From Ascidia mentula (taxonomy: Eukaryota; Chordata; Ascidiacea; Phlebobranchia; Ascidiidae), in assembly GCA_947561715.1 (NCBI GenBank), contig OX387199.1:6143001-6207000 (forward strand): a stretch of 64,000 nt of DNA. Reading direction: 5' to 3'. Positions 10,744 through 21,571 of the stretch are shown piece after piece. The stretch's first letter is position 1; each line of letters begins with the position of its first letter. The notes beneath the pieces were generated by a model, which saw nothing but the letters and a program-made list of their open reading frames with translations, was not told the origin of the DNA and ran no database searches. Position numbers and translations under genes: made by a program.

Positions 10744-13371
10744 ATGTTAGGCACTGAATATTGTCGAAAGCAACGGCGTCTGAGCCATCTAATGCAGGAA
10801 CTTGCGCAAGTGAGATCGAATTTATATTTTCTCTCGAAGTGCAAGGAAGAGAACATGATACCTAGAGGCATCAGAGTAACCAATCCGTTAAAACACACCT
10901 TCAACACTGAGCGGTCGCAACAGCTGTGCAGAAAAGTCTCTGTTAAACTGCGAAACCACCTGCTAAGAATTATGTACAGCAAGCAACATAACCTAATAAC
11001 AAGCATTCGTGGTACAAGGGATAACGACACGGATAGGATTAACTTGGCTACAAGTCGATATAACTACGCTCTGCATAAAGCTATCAACAAGAAGAAACGG
11101 AAACTAGACGATTTGCGAAAAGAAAGACTTTCAAGTACACGCAACACTAAAGGAGGTGATACTGGTACAATAAATTTATCTACCCATGAACTTAGCAGTG
11201 GCGAAACATCACTTCTCCAGAAGGGTCTTAGCTTTTGCCCAGCGTCAACGCTAGACAAAATTAAAGCATGCGCAGATTTAGAGGCGTTTTTTCGTCGCAT
11301 GCGCCTGGCTGAATATTTTCATGCGAACTCTACAAACACACAAGGTGGCTACACGAATGATGCCCACTCCAAATCACACCACAGCGAATGGACACCTCCG
11401 GAAGGACGCAATCCAAACCTCGACCTCTACATAAGCTGTTTCCGGAATCGCGCAGAAGCGGAAATTCTTAACAAAGAAAGCAGACTTCACCACAACTTAT
11501 CCGTAAAAGAATCAAAAGCTGTCCGGCAACTACGGAATTGCAAAGACCTTACAATTAAACCCGCGGACAAGGGAGGTGCCGTGGTTGTCATGGAAACAAA
11601 AGACTACATACAAGAGGCCCATCGGCAACTAAACAACACAACGTACTACAATAAACTTGATACTGACCCCACAGATAAATACAGGAAAGAACTTGTGAAA
11701 CTGGTTAAATCGTTTCCAGAGCGGGTCCGGAAAGAGCTGGGCTTGTTGATTCCCGAGGACCCTTCACCAGGCTTTTTTTACATGTTACCCAAGGTACACA
11801 AACCGAATATTCCGGGACGTCCAATTGTAAGCGGCATTGGCACGCTCACGGAAATGGTATCGGGGTACGTGGAAAAATTACTAAAGCCACACGCTCAAGC
11901 CGCCAATAGCTATGTTCGGGACACCACGGATTTCATCAGACAGCTATCCTCCATCAAACACCTTCCACCCGAGGCTATACTGGTTACGTTGGATGTTGTA
12001 TCCCTGTACAGCGACATAGACCACGAACGTGGACTGCAAGCCTTGCACAAAATACTTCCCGAAGAAGATGACTTCACAGAAATTGCTATTCAATTGACCA
12101 AGTTCATTCTGACACACAATAACTTTCTCTTCAACGATGAACACTACATTCAGGTCAAGGGGACGGCGATGGGCACACGCCTAGCACCACAGTACGCGAA
12201 CATTTTCATGGCAGATCTAGAGGAACGATTCACGAACACCTGGAAACCGTCCCTTGTATTGTACCGTCGATTTATCGACGATATCTTTTTTATCTGGACT
12301 GGGGGAGAGAATTCTCTTCGAGCCTTCGTGGAGGACTTCAATAAAGAGGACCCTAACATACAGTTCACCATGGAACACTCGCTCACTTCGGTGCATTTCT
12401 TGGATGTAACGGTTTCGCTAAACGACGGTGAACTCTTCACCTCCATATACCGGAAGCCGACGGACAGCGGCAAATACCTACATCCTTCCAGTGCCCACCC
12501 GAAACATGTGTATCGATCCATTGTACACTCACAAACACTCCGGTACAGACGAATATGTTCCCGTCGCGATGACTGCAACGCACAGTTGCGCGAACTGCGT
12601 ACCAGGTTTATAGGGAATGACTACCGATCCAGCATGGTAGACAAGGAGATGGCAAGAGCGACGACCGTCCGACGAGACCGGCTTATTCAAGAGAACCAGC
12701 GTGGTAGCAAAAACACACGAATCCCCATCGTCGTCACATACAACAAACCGATGGGACGACTGAAAAAAATCGCAAAAGACCTACAGCCCATCTTGCATGG
12801 TGACAGCCGACTTTGTGCAGTGTTCCCGCAGCTACCGGTTGTCGCTTATCGCCAACCACCAAACCTGAAAACAATGCTAACCCACACGGAGACTACTACC
12901 AAGAAAAACTTTGGGACATACCCATGTGGAGGTGCGAGATGCGCATTGTGCCACCACATTAACCGATCTAATCAGCTCATGACAAAGCATGGGCAACATT
13001 TCTCACCACAGGGAACATTTTCCTGCAGGTCAACGAACGTCATTTACGCTTTGACGTGTGCGCGCTGTCCACGAGCTTTGTATATCGGACAAACCGGACA
13101 AACACTGAGACAGAGAATGAACGGTCACAAAAATGATATTCGGCACAACAACTACGAGAAACCGGTAGGTGCTCATTTCAACGAGCCTGACCACAGTGTT
13201 GAAGACTTGAGGGTCATGGTGCTACAGAAGGTTATAAGAAGAACGAGACTAGCGAGAGAGACGGCAGAACAACGCCTCATCCAAAAATTTGACTCTATCA
13301 ACCACGGTCTCAATAGAGACTGGGGCTTTATGAGCCATTATACGCACCAAGATGCCACGGGCACTCAGTGA
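10744..13371 (+). CDS. Penelope-like reverse transcriptase with GIY-YIG endonuclease
   Basis: One uninterrupted ORF of 875 residues. The reverse transcriptase domain occupies about residues 270-580: a PKVHKP motif, a DVVSLYSDI motif (catalytic Asp of motif A) and FIDD at 510-513 (motif C). A Cys-rich patch (C728, C733, C736, H737, H738) precedes a GIY-YIG nuclease core with ALYIGQTG at 778-785 and a downstream RxR...H pattern. The N-terminus is basic and alpha-helical. The product would copy element RNA at nicked target DNA; Penelope-like elements are known for this combined RT and nuclease layout. No stops or frameshifts are seen, so the protein could be functional. The start is the first ATG after the 5' repeat. 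Confidence 0.93.
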   Translation: MLGTEYCRKQRRLSHLMQELAQVRSNLYFLSKCKEENMIPRGIRVTNPLKHTFNTERSQQLCRKVSVKLRNHLLRIMYSKQHNLITSIRGTRDNDTDRINLATSRYNYALHKAINKKKRKLDDLRKERLSSTRNTKGGDTGTINLSTHELSSGETSLLQKGLSFCPASTLDKIKACADLEAFFRRMRLAEYFHANSTNTQGGYTNDAHSKSHHSEWTPPEGRNPNLDLYISCFRNRAEAEILNKESRLHHNLSVKESKAVRQLRNCKDLTIKPADKGGAVVVMETKDYIQEAHRQLNNTTYYNKLDTDPTDKYRKELVKLVKSFPERVRKELGLLIPEDPSPGFFYMLPKVHKPNIPGRPIVSGIGTLTEMVSGYVEKLLKPHAQAANSYVRDTTDFIRQLSSIKHLPPEAILVTLDVVSLYSDIDHERGLQALHKILPEEDDFTEIAIQLTKFILTHNNFLFNDEHYIQVKGTAMGTRLAPQYANIFMADLEERFTNTWKPSLVLYRRFIDDIFFIWTGGENSLRAFVEDFNKEDPNIQFTMEHSLTSVHFLDVTVSLNDGELFTSIYRKPTDSGKYLHPSSAHPKHVYRSIVHSQTLRYRRICSRRDDCNAQLRELRTRFIGNDYRSSMVDKEMARATTVRRDRLIQENQRGSKNTRIPIVVTYNKPMGRLKKIAKDLQPILHGDSRLCAVFPQLPVVAYRQPPNLKTMLTHTETTTKKNFGTYPCGGARCALCHHINRSNQLMTKHGQHFSPQGTFSCRSTNVIYALTCARCPRALYIGQTGQTLRQRMNGHKNDIRHNNYEKPVGAHFNEPDHSVEDLRVMVLQKVIRRTRLARETAEQRLIQKFDSINHGLNRDWGFMSHYTHQDATGTQ

Positions 13372-13460
13372 CCAACAATTATCACCTCTTCGTGCGTTTT
13401 TTCTTTTTTCTTCCTTGTTTTTAGCGCTGTTACCGCATTTTATTTGACACGTCATTTGCT

Positions 13461-13500
13461 GCACCTGATGAAGCGAGATCAATCTCGCGAAAGCTCGTGC
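13461..13500 (+). ncRNA. Hammerhead-ribozyme-like motif of the retroelement
   Basis: CTGATGA at 13465-13471 is followed by a perfect 6-bp stem (13473-13478 with 13483-13488, loop TCAA) and GAAA at 13489-13492. This is the conserved core of a type I hammerhead, which is reported from Penelope-like elements. One extra A (13472) sits between the core and stem II, and stem III is very short, so activity alone is doubtful. Confidence 0.5.
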
Positions 13501-13501
13501 C

Positions 13502-13507
13502 AATAAA
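13502..13507 (+). terminator. Poly(A) signal of the retroelement
   Basis: An AATAAA hexamer directly after the hammerhead-like motif and 41 bases before the 3' direct repeat. Confidence 0.5.
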
Positions 13508-13547
13508 GTTGTTTAACAGTCAGTCTCTTATAAAAGCAGTGCACAAG

Positions 13548-13598
13548 CAAGCATATAGTCATAGATCAGAGACAGACACGACAAACTGAAGAAATTGA
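13548..13598 (+). repeat. 3' terminal direct repeat of the Penelope-like element
   Basis: Identical to 10690-10740 and followed at once by the second copy of the 9-bp target-site duplication. Confidence 0.85.
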
Positions 13599-13606
13599 AA
13601 TATAAG

Positions 13607-13858
13607 AATAAGTAGTAACTTGCAGTTCCTTAGGAAATGAAAGTGAAAGCTTCAGAGTAAATGTCATCTACTGCGTCATAAAATTTGTCTCGGCTGTAAA
13701 TTGGTGAAACTACTTCCTTGATGTTACACAAAAAAAGCAGAGCATTGCACAAGCGAACAGATTTCGCGCAAAGCAACTCACCCTTATTTACACATTCACA
13801 AAATATGTATGTCACATACAGTAATGTAGTGCAGGAATGTGTGTAACAATTGCGAATA
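13607..13858 (-). pseudogene. Relic small gene, second copy, proximal part
   Basis: On the minus strand an ORF (13815-13630) keeps in one frame the segments that are frameshifted in the A/B copy, but it ends at a stop where the A/B copy has a tyrosine codon. Downstream it is cut by the Penelope-like element. Family unknown. Confidence 0.4.
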
Positions 13859-13976
13859 AATAATATGGCGATCTCGTCGATTCAAACAATGGTTGAGGGT
13901 TATTCTACGGGTGAATTTTTGTTCAATCAGTCGAAAAAGTTAGGAAGTTAGGAACATAACTCACGGTTTTATACAT

Positions 13977-14150
13977 CTTTAATATAAACAAGATATCCCA
14001 TACAATAGTAGGGAACACTTCATACAGACGTTTCGATTGTACCATTTGCCGGTTCCCCTTCATTTTACATTGAAAATAGTTGTAGAAAACAATCGAAACG
14101 TATGTATGAAGTTCTTCACTATTGTATGGGCTATCTTGTTTATATTAAAG
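13977..14150 (+). repeat. Foldback: inverted copy of the signal-peptide exon of copy C
   Basis: Arms 13977-14040 and 14089-14150 are imperfect inverted copies with a 48-base spacer, as in front of copy B. The right arm contains the start codon (14106) and most of exon 1. Confidence 0.8.
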
Positions 14151-17100
14151 GCTGTAAGTGTTTCTAGAATTAAAAACCTCTGCAACACCACGATTTGTGA
14201 TGTCTGTAAGCGAAATAAAATTTTGGAAAAAGTGTTTAACGTTTTTTCTCCTATCTTTTGCTTGTTGCTGTCAAGTGGGATATTGCAGATCAGAAAAGGG
14301 TAAGTGAGACATACTTGTCATTTTAAATTTCCGTTTACTGTATAGTTTGCTGTATATACTGAAAAGCCCCGTCGTATATTTTTTGTTACGCTGTAATATC
14401 TCTGAATGATAATCTACTAGTATTGACAAACCGAAAAAAAATAACTGTTAGCTGAAAAGAAATGCACGAATCGACAGTCTAATATAAAGATACAGAATTA
14501 AAAATTGCCAAATATAATTATATGCATAGCAAGCCGTGTACTTTTTACGAGCTTGGAGAATTCAAACGTCAGATTTCGGTTTCGTCGACTGTTTCCCAAT
14601 CCCCCGATGGTTTACGCTTGGGTCAGAGGAGCAATATCTGAAAGGTATTTAAATGTAAAAGTTTCAGTTGAGAATTAAGAAATCTATCCTTTAAATGGCA
14701 CTTGTTGTTTCAAAACTTTTGAAAAAAATGTTATGAAGACACAAAATTTGTCATGGATTTTTGTTTCAACATTACATTTAGGTTTAGGGTGAAAATTCAT
14801 CAAATAACAAACAGGCAATTCTTGGCGTCATTCACCACCATCGGCTCCCGTAGGAGAAGCACTCGTGTCATGTTTTATTGGACAGCAAAGGAACATGTAC
14901 AAGGTACGGTGATAGAAAGGTTTAAAAGTGGGCTATAATGACCAGCAAGAAAAAATATTTTACTTTATAATACATAAGTTACTAAGCGTAAATTTTATTT
15001 GTAGACATTGGGATGCACAGTTTTTTTGTTACTTTTAGACCAGCAAACTCTTCTCGGACAGGCGGCGAATGTCGAACCGGTATCCTTCGGCCATCCGATC
15101 GTAGTATTTGCACCAACTCTCACTGAAATATCCAACAACGTGTATGATGTGTTTGGAAGAGATGTTTATACCTCTCAACTATACAGACGGCTTCGAGAAA
15201 ACACGTAGGCGGCATTAATGAACAATTGGTGGCTTTAAACGCTGATGGGCATTAAAACGTGAAAGTTAATTCAAGCGATAGTGACAATGGCAAATGACAG
15301 TGTACCGACGGTAGAGTATCAATGGGAGTTAGTAGTCGTTACGGACCTCTGTCGCTTTTGGTTCACATAGTTTATGAGTCAGTCCAACAAGCGTCTGCAA
15401 ACTCTACGTATACAATCGGATAGGTCAAGGATTTTCTAAAACTCGATATACATTCTTGGGTTTGTTTCTAGGAATTTTCCAGTAACCCGAACCCGAGCTC
15501 AAAGTATGGTATTTGAGATACGTGTTCGTTGCGACACCTTCTACATTGACGGCAGCGTAGAGCCGTTTTACGGCATCAAGCAGATGAGCGTTCGTGCACG
15601 GAAAGTTGTTTCTAATGGAGCTCCTCTTGTCTTTACGGTTTGTCAGCAAGATTTTTTTAGTTTTTCCTCCGTTTTGATGTGATTTTACTTTTTGTCATGC
15701 TTTATATTTGGTTCTTAGGCATCCCAGAGATGTTGTAACCCTTCGGCAGCGAACGTAAATGTAAGAGGGAGGAACAGTGAGAGAGCAATAACGGGAACAG
15801 ATTTGGAGATAATTGCTTACGAAATACAAGGAGACATTCGCATCAGTTTGAAAGTATTGGCGATTGGTTTTGTTTGTTTATTTTGGTATTCATGCTTCAA
15901 TATTCTGAGTCGTGGGTAAATGCACTTTTGTAAATCACAACTACGTAAAGTAAAGGAACCAAATTCGCGTTTGTTGACTGAAGACATTTTATTGTAATTG
16001 AATTTGTCACAAAATTGCTCCTGGTAACCACAAAACGAAATAACGTATTCGTTAAAAAACGTTTAGGGTTCTAATAGTACAAATCCTCAAGACGGCGGAA
16101 ACGGTGGTATCGGTGACAGCGGATCAAACAAGGCAAACATAGCGGATTGCGATTTAGCCTGCCTGAGATCGAGATATAGTCATCCCTATTCAGTCCGTAC
16201 ATATGATGTCAAAGGTGATGCGTCCTGTTGGTATGTATATGCGATAAACACACTTAGCTGTTTTTTTAGGTGAAACTGGGGGTGGTGGCCAAAGAGGATC
16301 CCATGGAAAAAGAGGAGGAGTTTCACTGCATCCTGGAGGCCATGCGGGTGATGCAACTTTTCAAGCTCAACGCTTAACGGGTGTTGTAAAGTTGACCCAA
16401 GTCCCTGGATTTGCTGGACGTCCAGCCGCTCACGGCCACGGAGGACCAGGAGGGTAATAGTTATCATCGTATTAATCCTACATTTGTTTGAAACTCGATA
16501 CACGATAAGTCGCACAACTAGAGCATAGGCTCCCGAACGAAGTTGAACGAAGTTGAACGAAGTTGTATCATAATTAAAAACACTGTAGTGAAGCAGGGAA
16601 ATAACTAATAGTTTTGGCGAAGCATGACTTTTAAAAACAACACGGCGAACAGAAAATATTTCTGAATTTTTTTGTTTACAAAATTTACACCATAGTATAA
16701 GTCAAATTTACCCACAGGAGTATCCCGTTGAGCTAGAGTATTACCAAATGGTCTGTGGTTAAGTCCATCATCCTTCCCAATATTTTCACACCCACAGGCT
16801 TCACGTGAGGTTGGATACAGAAATTCATTTGCGCTCCAAAATTTATAAAAATCCAATGGCATTTTAGAAGAGTGCGAGCCTTCAAAGACCATTCAGAAAA
16901 ATCGTTTTATTTATTCGTCTCATTTTACCAGTTAAAGATGTTTTCAGGTCACTACATCACATGTAATTGCAGGCCGGGTGGAAATGGAGGTTGTGGATGC
17001 CTATGTTTTAAGCCTAGTCATGTTTTGTTGCCGTTCCTAAGCATACCAGCGTGTCAATCCGCAAAGGGCCCTATTGGTTCACGCGGCCCCGACGGATATG

Positions 17101-20100
17101 ATGGTTTTTTTGTGCATGGTATTCCCGAAGTGGTAAGTTACTGACACATTTTGTTTCAGTTTGAATTAGAAAACTTGCAACACAGGACAATTTATTTTTC
17201 ATTGAATACAGCTTCAAAATTTGCGATACAGGGTCAGCAAGGTTCAACAGGTGTCAGTAATCTGAGAATAGTCAACTCCGTGAGGGAATGGTTTAGTGGT
17301 GACAGCGAACTCTTGTGGATGATTGAGCGAGAAGGAGAAATGCTTTTTAAGCGAAATAACAACAATGATGCCAAGCCAATATTTGAATTTATTGTGGATG
17401 TGGCAAACCCATCAAGTTCGGTTTACATTCAGGTATAGGCGTTCTACTGATCATTTGTTCGGTGGCGTGAAATAGCCTAAAATCAATATTGCTGTTTACA
17501 TTTTACCCCTATTGTTGCATCCAAAGGTTGATTATAACCGATTCATAAAGTTAACTCAAAAACAATATTAAAAAACCTTAACAATCCCATCAAGTTCGGT
17601 TTACATTCAGGTATAGGCGTTCTACTGATCATTTGTTCAGTGGCGTGAAATAGCCTAAAATCAATATTGTTGTTTACATTTTACCCCTATTGTTGCATCC
17701 AATGGTTGATTATAACCTATTCATAAAGTTAACTCAGAAACAATATTAAAAAAAATTAACATTCCTGTAATCAAAACCGTGCATCGATTTTCTGGCGCCA
17801 ATTTATTTTTGACGTCCCGTTTGCAAAAAAAGAAACAGTTAAAGAACCTTTTCTCACTTCATTTGTTTAAAACCCTACAGGCCAAGGAAATTTTAAGATA
17901 TATAGAGCAAGGATTCGACTTTTATGGAAATTCGGAAAGATACGCTCCTGACAAGGATTGGACGTACTTGCAACAACGCACGCAAAACCTACTACAAGTA
18001 GGACAAAGCTTGGAAACCACGCATAACACCATTTTCAGATCGGTAAGACATAAACTAGCTTTTAGGTTAATATTATTGGGCAGCAACCGGTAAAAACATT
18101 GCAAATTTAGACATACTGCCGTAGCAACATTCAATTATTAAGATTTTAAATGGAAAAATAAGCATAACTGTGTGCCAGAACAAAACAACAGTTGCAAAAA
18201 GTATTTTTTCTTGAGCCCACTTAAAACGTAACCTTACGTAATTTCAGCTTACAGGAAGCCTGGATTCCGCGAGATCGGTTTTTAGTATTGTCAATACGGT
18301 TGTTTTGACAAGTACACAAAAGCTTGCCTTGAGGAAAAACGAGTTGAGGAGTAAAACCACGCTCTACTTGGAAGCTCTAAAACACATCGAGTTGACGATG
18401 AAACAACAAATGTCTCAGATCCAGAACCTAACCAATGTTGTTCTTGTAGAGGCTGTAAGTTTATTCATTGAAAAATATGTAACAATGCACAACAATTCGG
18501 TTAATTTTACAGCGAAACAACCAAAAAATCGATTTGTGGGATTTTCTTACGTCGATTGTGGGAATTGGCATTAGTGTTGGGGCAAAAAGTCCAATTGCTG
18601 TCTACGATAAATCAGTCGCGGTAAGAAATGCGTCAGTTTCATTTTTGAGCACTTTCCAAAGTTAACTTTATCACTAGTTCATCTCCATGATGAAGCAAAG
18701 AAATTGCGAACTTCCCGTAATTGAGCAATTACAAGACTTATTGAAAACAAAGTATGTTTCCATTCTTAATTAGTCTTATTAGCAATAAATCCAATAAAAT
18801 GTTTCATGTTGCTGTCAAGCCTCCAGTTTGCGTTTGACGCGCGAGCAATCGCCGATAATTTTGATTACAACACTTTGAATGCATCGGCTGTTCCGGTCAT
18901 AATGAAAAGCAATTTGGCAAAGAACAGAGGAAAGATCATTCAGGAACTTCATTGCGTGTTTGAGGAAACAAGCTCGGAAAACGTAACAATCGCCTTCTCG
19001 GTCTCTCACCAATAAATTCTTGCTGGTTATTTATCACTATATTTAGGCTTTAACACTGGATCGTGTTCTGAATGATTATTTTCGAGACGGAGCTTTCCGA
19101 ATTGATCTCATAGGAAAACTGATGAACATTGGAGCTCAAATTAAAGTGGGTTAATACTCAAGTATGATTACTTAGCAAGGGTTAATAAACTAAACGCTTT
19201 TTAGGAACTACAACACGATCAATATATTTTAATGGAAACGCAAAATTTAGCAAATCGAACATTGCTGGCTGCTAGTAACAACATCAATATAGATTCCAGA
19301 CACTATTTTACAGATTTGCTGCTCAAGTGGGTGCAAATTATATACTGCCGAACTTACTGAACTTAACTGCACTGTTTAACTCGAACCCTTCAAAACCAGC
19401 TTGTACCAGCAACAGGAAAATACTATTATGAACTCCATATACGAACTCTCCAAATCTTACCAGTTCGAAAGCTTATGGAATTTTGATGCATTAAGAAAAT
19501 TCTCACGTTCATTTAGTTCGAAGGTAAATAAATGCGAGCAAACCGAAGTTAAGAGAAACGAACTCCACAACTAATAATTTCTCACAGAATGTGATTTTGA
19601 ATTCTGGGAGCCTGAATGGAATATTCCAGTTGAATCAAATCTTCCTTCAGCTTCAGAGAGACAGGGACAACTTCATGAACTACGCGGCTGTCTACGCCGG
19701 GCCTTCTTCTCACATTTTTCACGCTTACTGGGAATTTTTGGAGGTAAATCTTAACCTCCGAGACTTGCCTTAAGAACTATCCATCACCAATACCCTATTA
19801 TAGTCCGTGCAATATTTTATAACTGATTAGACCACTCACCCCGCCGTCATTAACAAACTTCGATCAACTGGACAAACGACCATTACGTTGGATATCGACC
19901 CAAACGATCCATTGACCACACGGTGCGGGAACTGCTTCAACGGGCGCATGATCGGTCTCTACATAGAAATCGTGGGTGACCGTCAAGCAAGAAACGTACC
20001 ATCAAAGTATACAGATTTTTTTTAGCATTGATAAGAATCTGTGGCGAGTTGTGTCGCAATTAATTTGTGCAGAACTTTCGTCATGGTGTCACACCAGGGG

Positions 20101-20820
20101 GACTCCCGGTTTTTGGTTCCCTTGGGTGATGACAACATCAAGTCGGTTACATTCCAGCAGACACCAGAAAGTGATGACTCGGGAAAGTTGATGTCGTTTG
20201 ACTCCGCCCAATTACTGGAGTTGAGTGACATTGACGACGATGACTCAGCACTGGACGAAAAGTTTGCTGACGCTGTAAAAATTAGTCTAATATATTTATG
20301 TACTATATCCATCACTAAAAAGTAACGATATATGCGTAATTGTTTGCCATGCTTACTTCGAATTATTCGTGCTTGTTTATTTTACATAGAATACCTTTCC
20401 ATTGAATGTGTTGTGTGTACGTAGGAGTACCAGTATTGCCAGGAGGACGGATCTGATTTTGCCGGAGTAAAGGCATGCAGAAGTCCATATGCCACCTACG
20501 TAATTACGATCCCCAAGTCGGAGGACTACGTTTGTCCAACTGATCTGACCGACTCTATTTCTGGATTGAATTGCCGGGAATTTGACTTCTCTAGGTAAAC
20601 AAAATACCTTTTAGCCCTAATGATTGGCCAATCTATAGTTTATTTTAGATTAAATGAAATCCGGATCTACGTCAAAGTCACTTCATGGAGTAATTACCCA
20701 CACGATACTAGAACGGCAAAGTAAGAAAATAATTGTTAATTTCCATAAATCCCTGTTCGAGAACTTTTGTATTAATTTTTGCTATTTTGCAGGCTTTTGT
20801 TGCAGCACCGAAGCAAATGA
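14106..20820 (+). CDS. Secreted collagen-like/helical protein, copy C
   Basis: A full 25-exon model, 1,104 residues. Exons: 14106-14153, 14289-14299, 14534-14644, 14782-14903, 15039-15204, 15472-15637, 15719-15853, 16067-16214, 16270-16453, 16973-17132, 17232-17432, 17881-18042, 18248-18454, 18513-18620, 18678-18751, 18820-18982, 19047-19145, 19205-19326, 19400-19523, 19588-19743, 19831-20006, 20073-20274, 20425-20594, 20649-20720, 20793-20820. The phase closes exactly at a TGA. The start gives a 16-residue hydrophobic signal peptide, and most of the protein is very close to copy B. The last exons (20425 onward) differ more from A and B than the rest does. The intron after exon 11 contains a 178-bp tandem duplication that repeats the exon end and its donor. 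No exact AATAAA is seen downstream. Function unknown. Confidence 0.85.
16535..16564 (+). repeat. Short tandem repeat, three units of about 10 bp
   Basis: The unit GAACGAAGTT occurs three times in a row in an intron of copy C; copy B has only one at the equivalent place. Confidence 0.7.
17408..17763 (+). repeat. Tandem duplication of exon 11 end, splice donor and intron
   Basis: 17408-17585 is repeated at 17586-17763 with a few substitutions. Each unit begins with the last 25 coding bases of exon 11 and its GT donor. Copy B has a single unit. The second donor is therefore a ready-made cryptic site. Confidence 0.85.
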
Positions 20821-21215
20821 TAAATATGCTAAAGCAAGTCCTTACCGTCAAGAATACTTCAACGGTTTAATAACATGGGTTTTCTTTATTGTAATGTAAC
20901 ATCATCACATAAAAATGTGCATCTGTATTACTTGAATGCTTAAAGAAATAAGTGACACGTATATTGAGCTGCAGGTGATTCAAACTAATTCTTCCTATCA
21001 TGCCTCAAATGTTAAATATATATGACAAATATAATATAGCAAATGATAAATATGCTTAAGCAATTGATTTTATTTTATGTGTATATTACTGTCAAAAATA
21101 CCTCGACGGTAAAAGAGCATGGGTTTTGTTCATCATAATATAACATTATCACAAGTAATCGTTCATCTGTATTACTACTATGCTGAAAGAAACGCACGAA
21201 TCATTGAGCTGCTGA
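20811..21215 (+). repeat. Diverged tandem duplication in the 3' region of copy C
   Basis: About 20811-20983 and 21034-21215 share ordered blocks (ATGATAAATATGCT, a CTTCAACGGT/CCTCGACGGT block, CATGGGTTTT, CATCTGTATTACT, ATTGAGCTGC). This is an old duplication of the last exon end and 3' UTR. I see no gene between it and the end of copy D at 21572. Confidence 0.6.
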
Positions 21216-21571
21216 CCGAAACGGAACTAGAAAGGCAGACAATTAATTAGTTACTCGGTCTTCTTTGTTGATCTGATTTCGATGAAAGTACAGCAACCCA
21301 ATTCACCCCTGTAACAGCTTTTTTGATGATCGCTTTAACAACCCTGCTAAACACTATTCAATTTTTACTATCTAATCTGTTATTTTGCTGCAGATTTTTA
21401 GCATACACTTTTCTTGCTCTACTGGCAACAGATATAACTTAATTTAGTATCAATAATTTGCAAAAGCTGTTGCTGTGTCAGGACGAGATAGTTTCATTTT
21501 AATGTATTTTTTTCGCCGAAAATGGGCACAATTAGGTGGGGATAATTATATCTTGAAACGTCTTGGTCGCT

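Larger units (their letters stand above)
10690..13598 (+). mobile_element. Penelope-like retroelement, apparently intact
   Basis: The element is bounded by 51-bp identical direct repeats (10690-10740 and 13548-13598) and flanked by a 9-bp target-site duplication (10681-10689 and 13599-13607). The spacer before copy B shows the same context without it, so the insertion site is known. It carries a single long ORF, a poly(A) signal and a hammerhead-like motif near the 3' end. Short terminal direct repeats and a C-terminal GIY-YIG nuclease are typical of endonuclease-bearing Penelope-like elements. It interrupts the relic gene between copies B and C. The intact ORF and matching repeats suggest recent insertion. 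Confidence 0.9.

Noticed and set aside
12150..12578. 142-codon minus-strand ORF inside the retroelement
   Set aside because: It is a shadow of the reverse transcriptase frame in GC-richer coding sequence.
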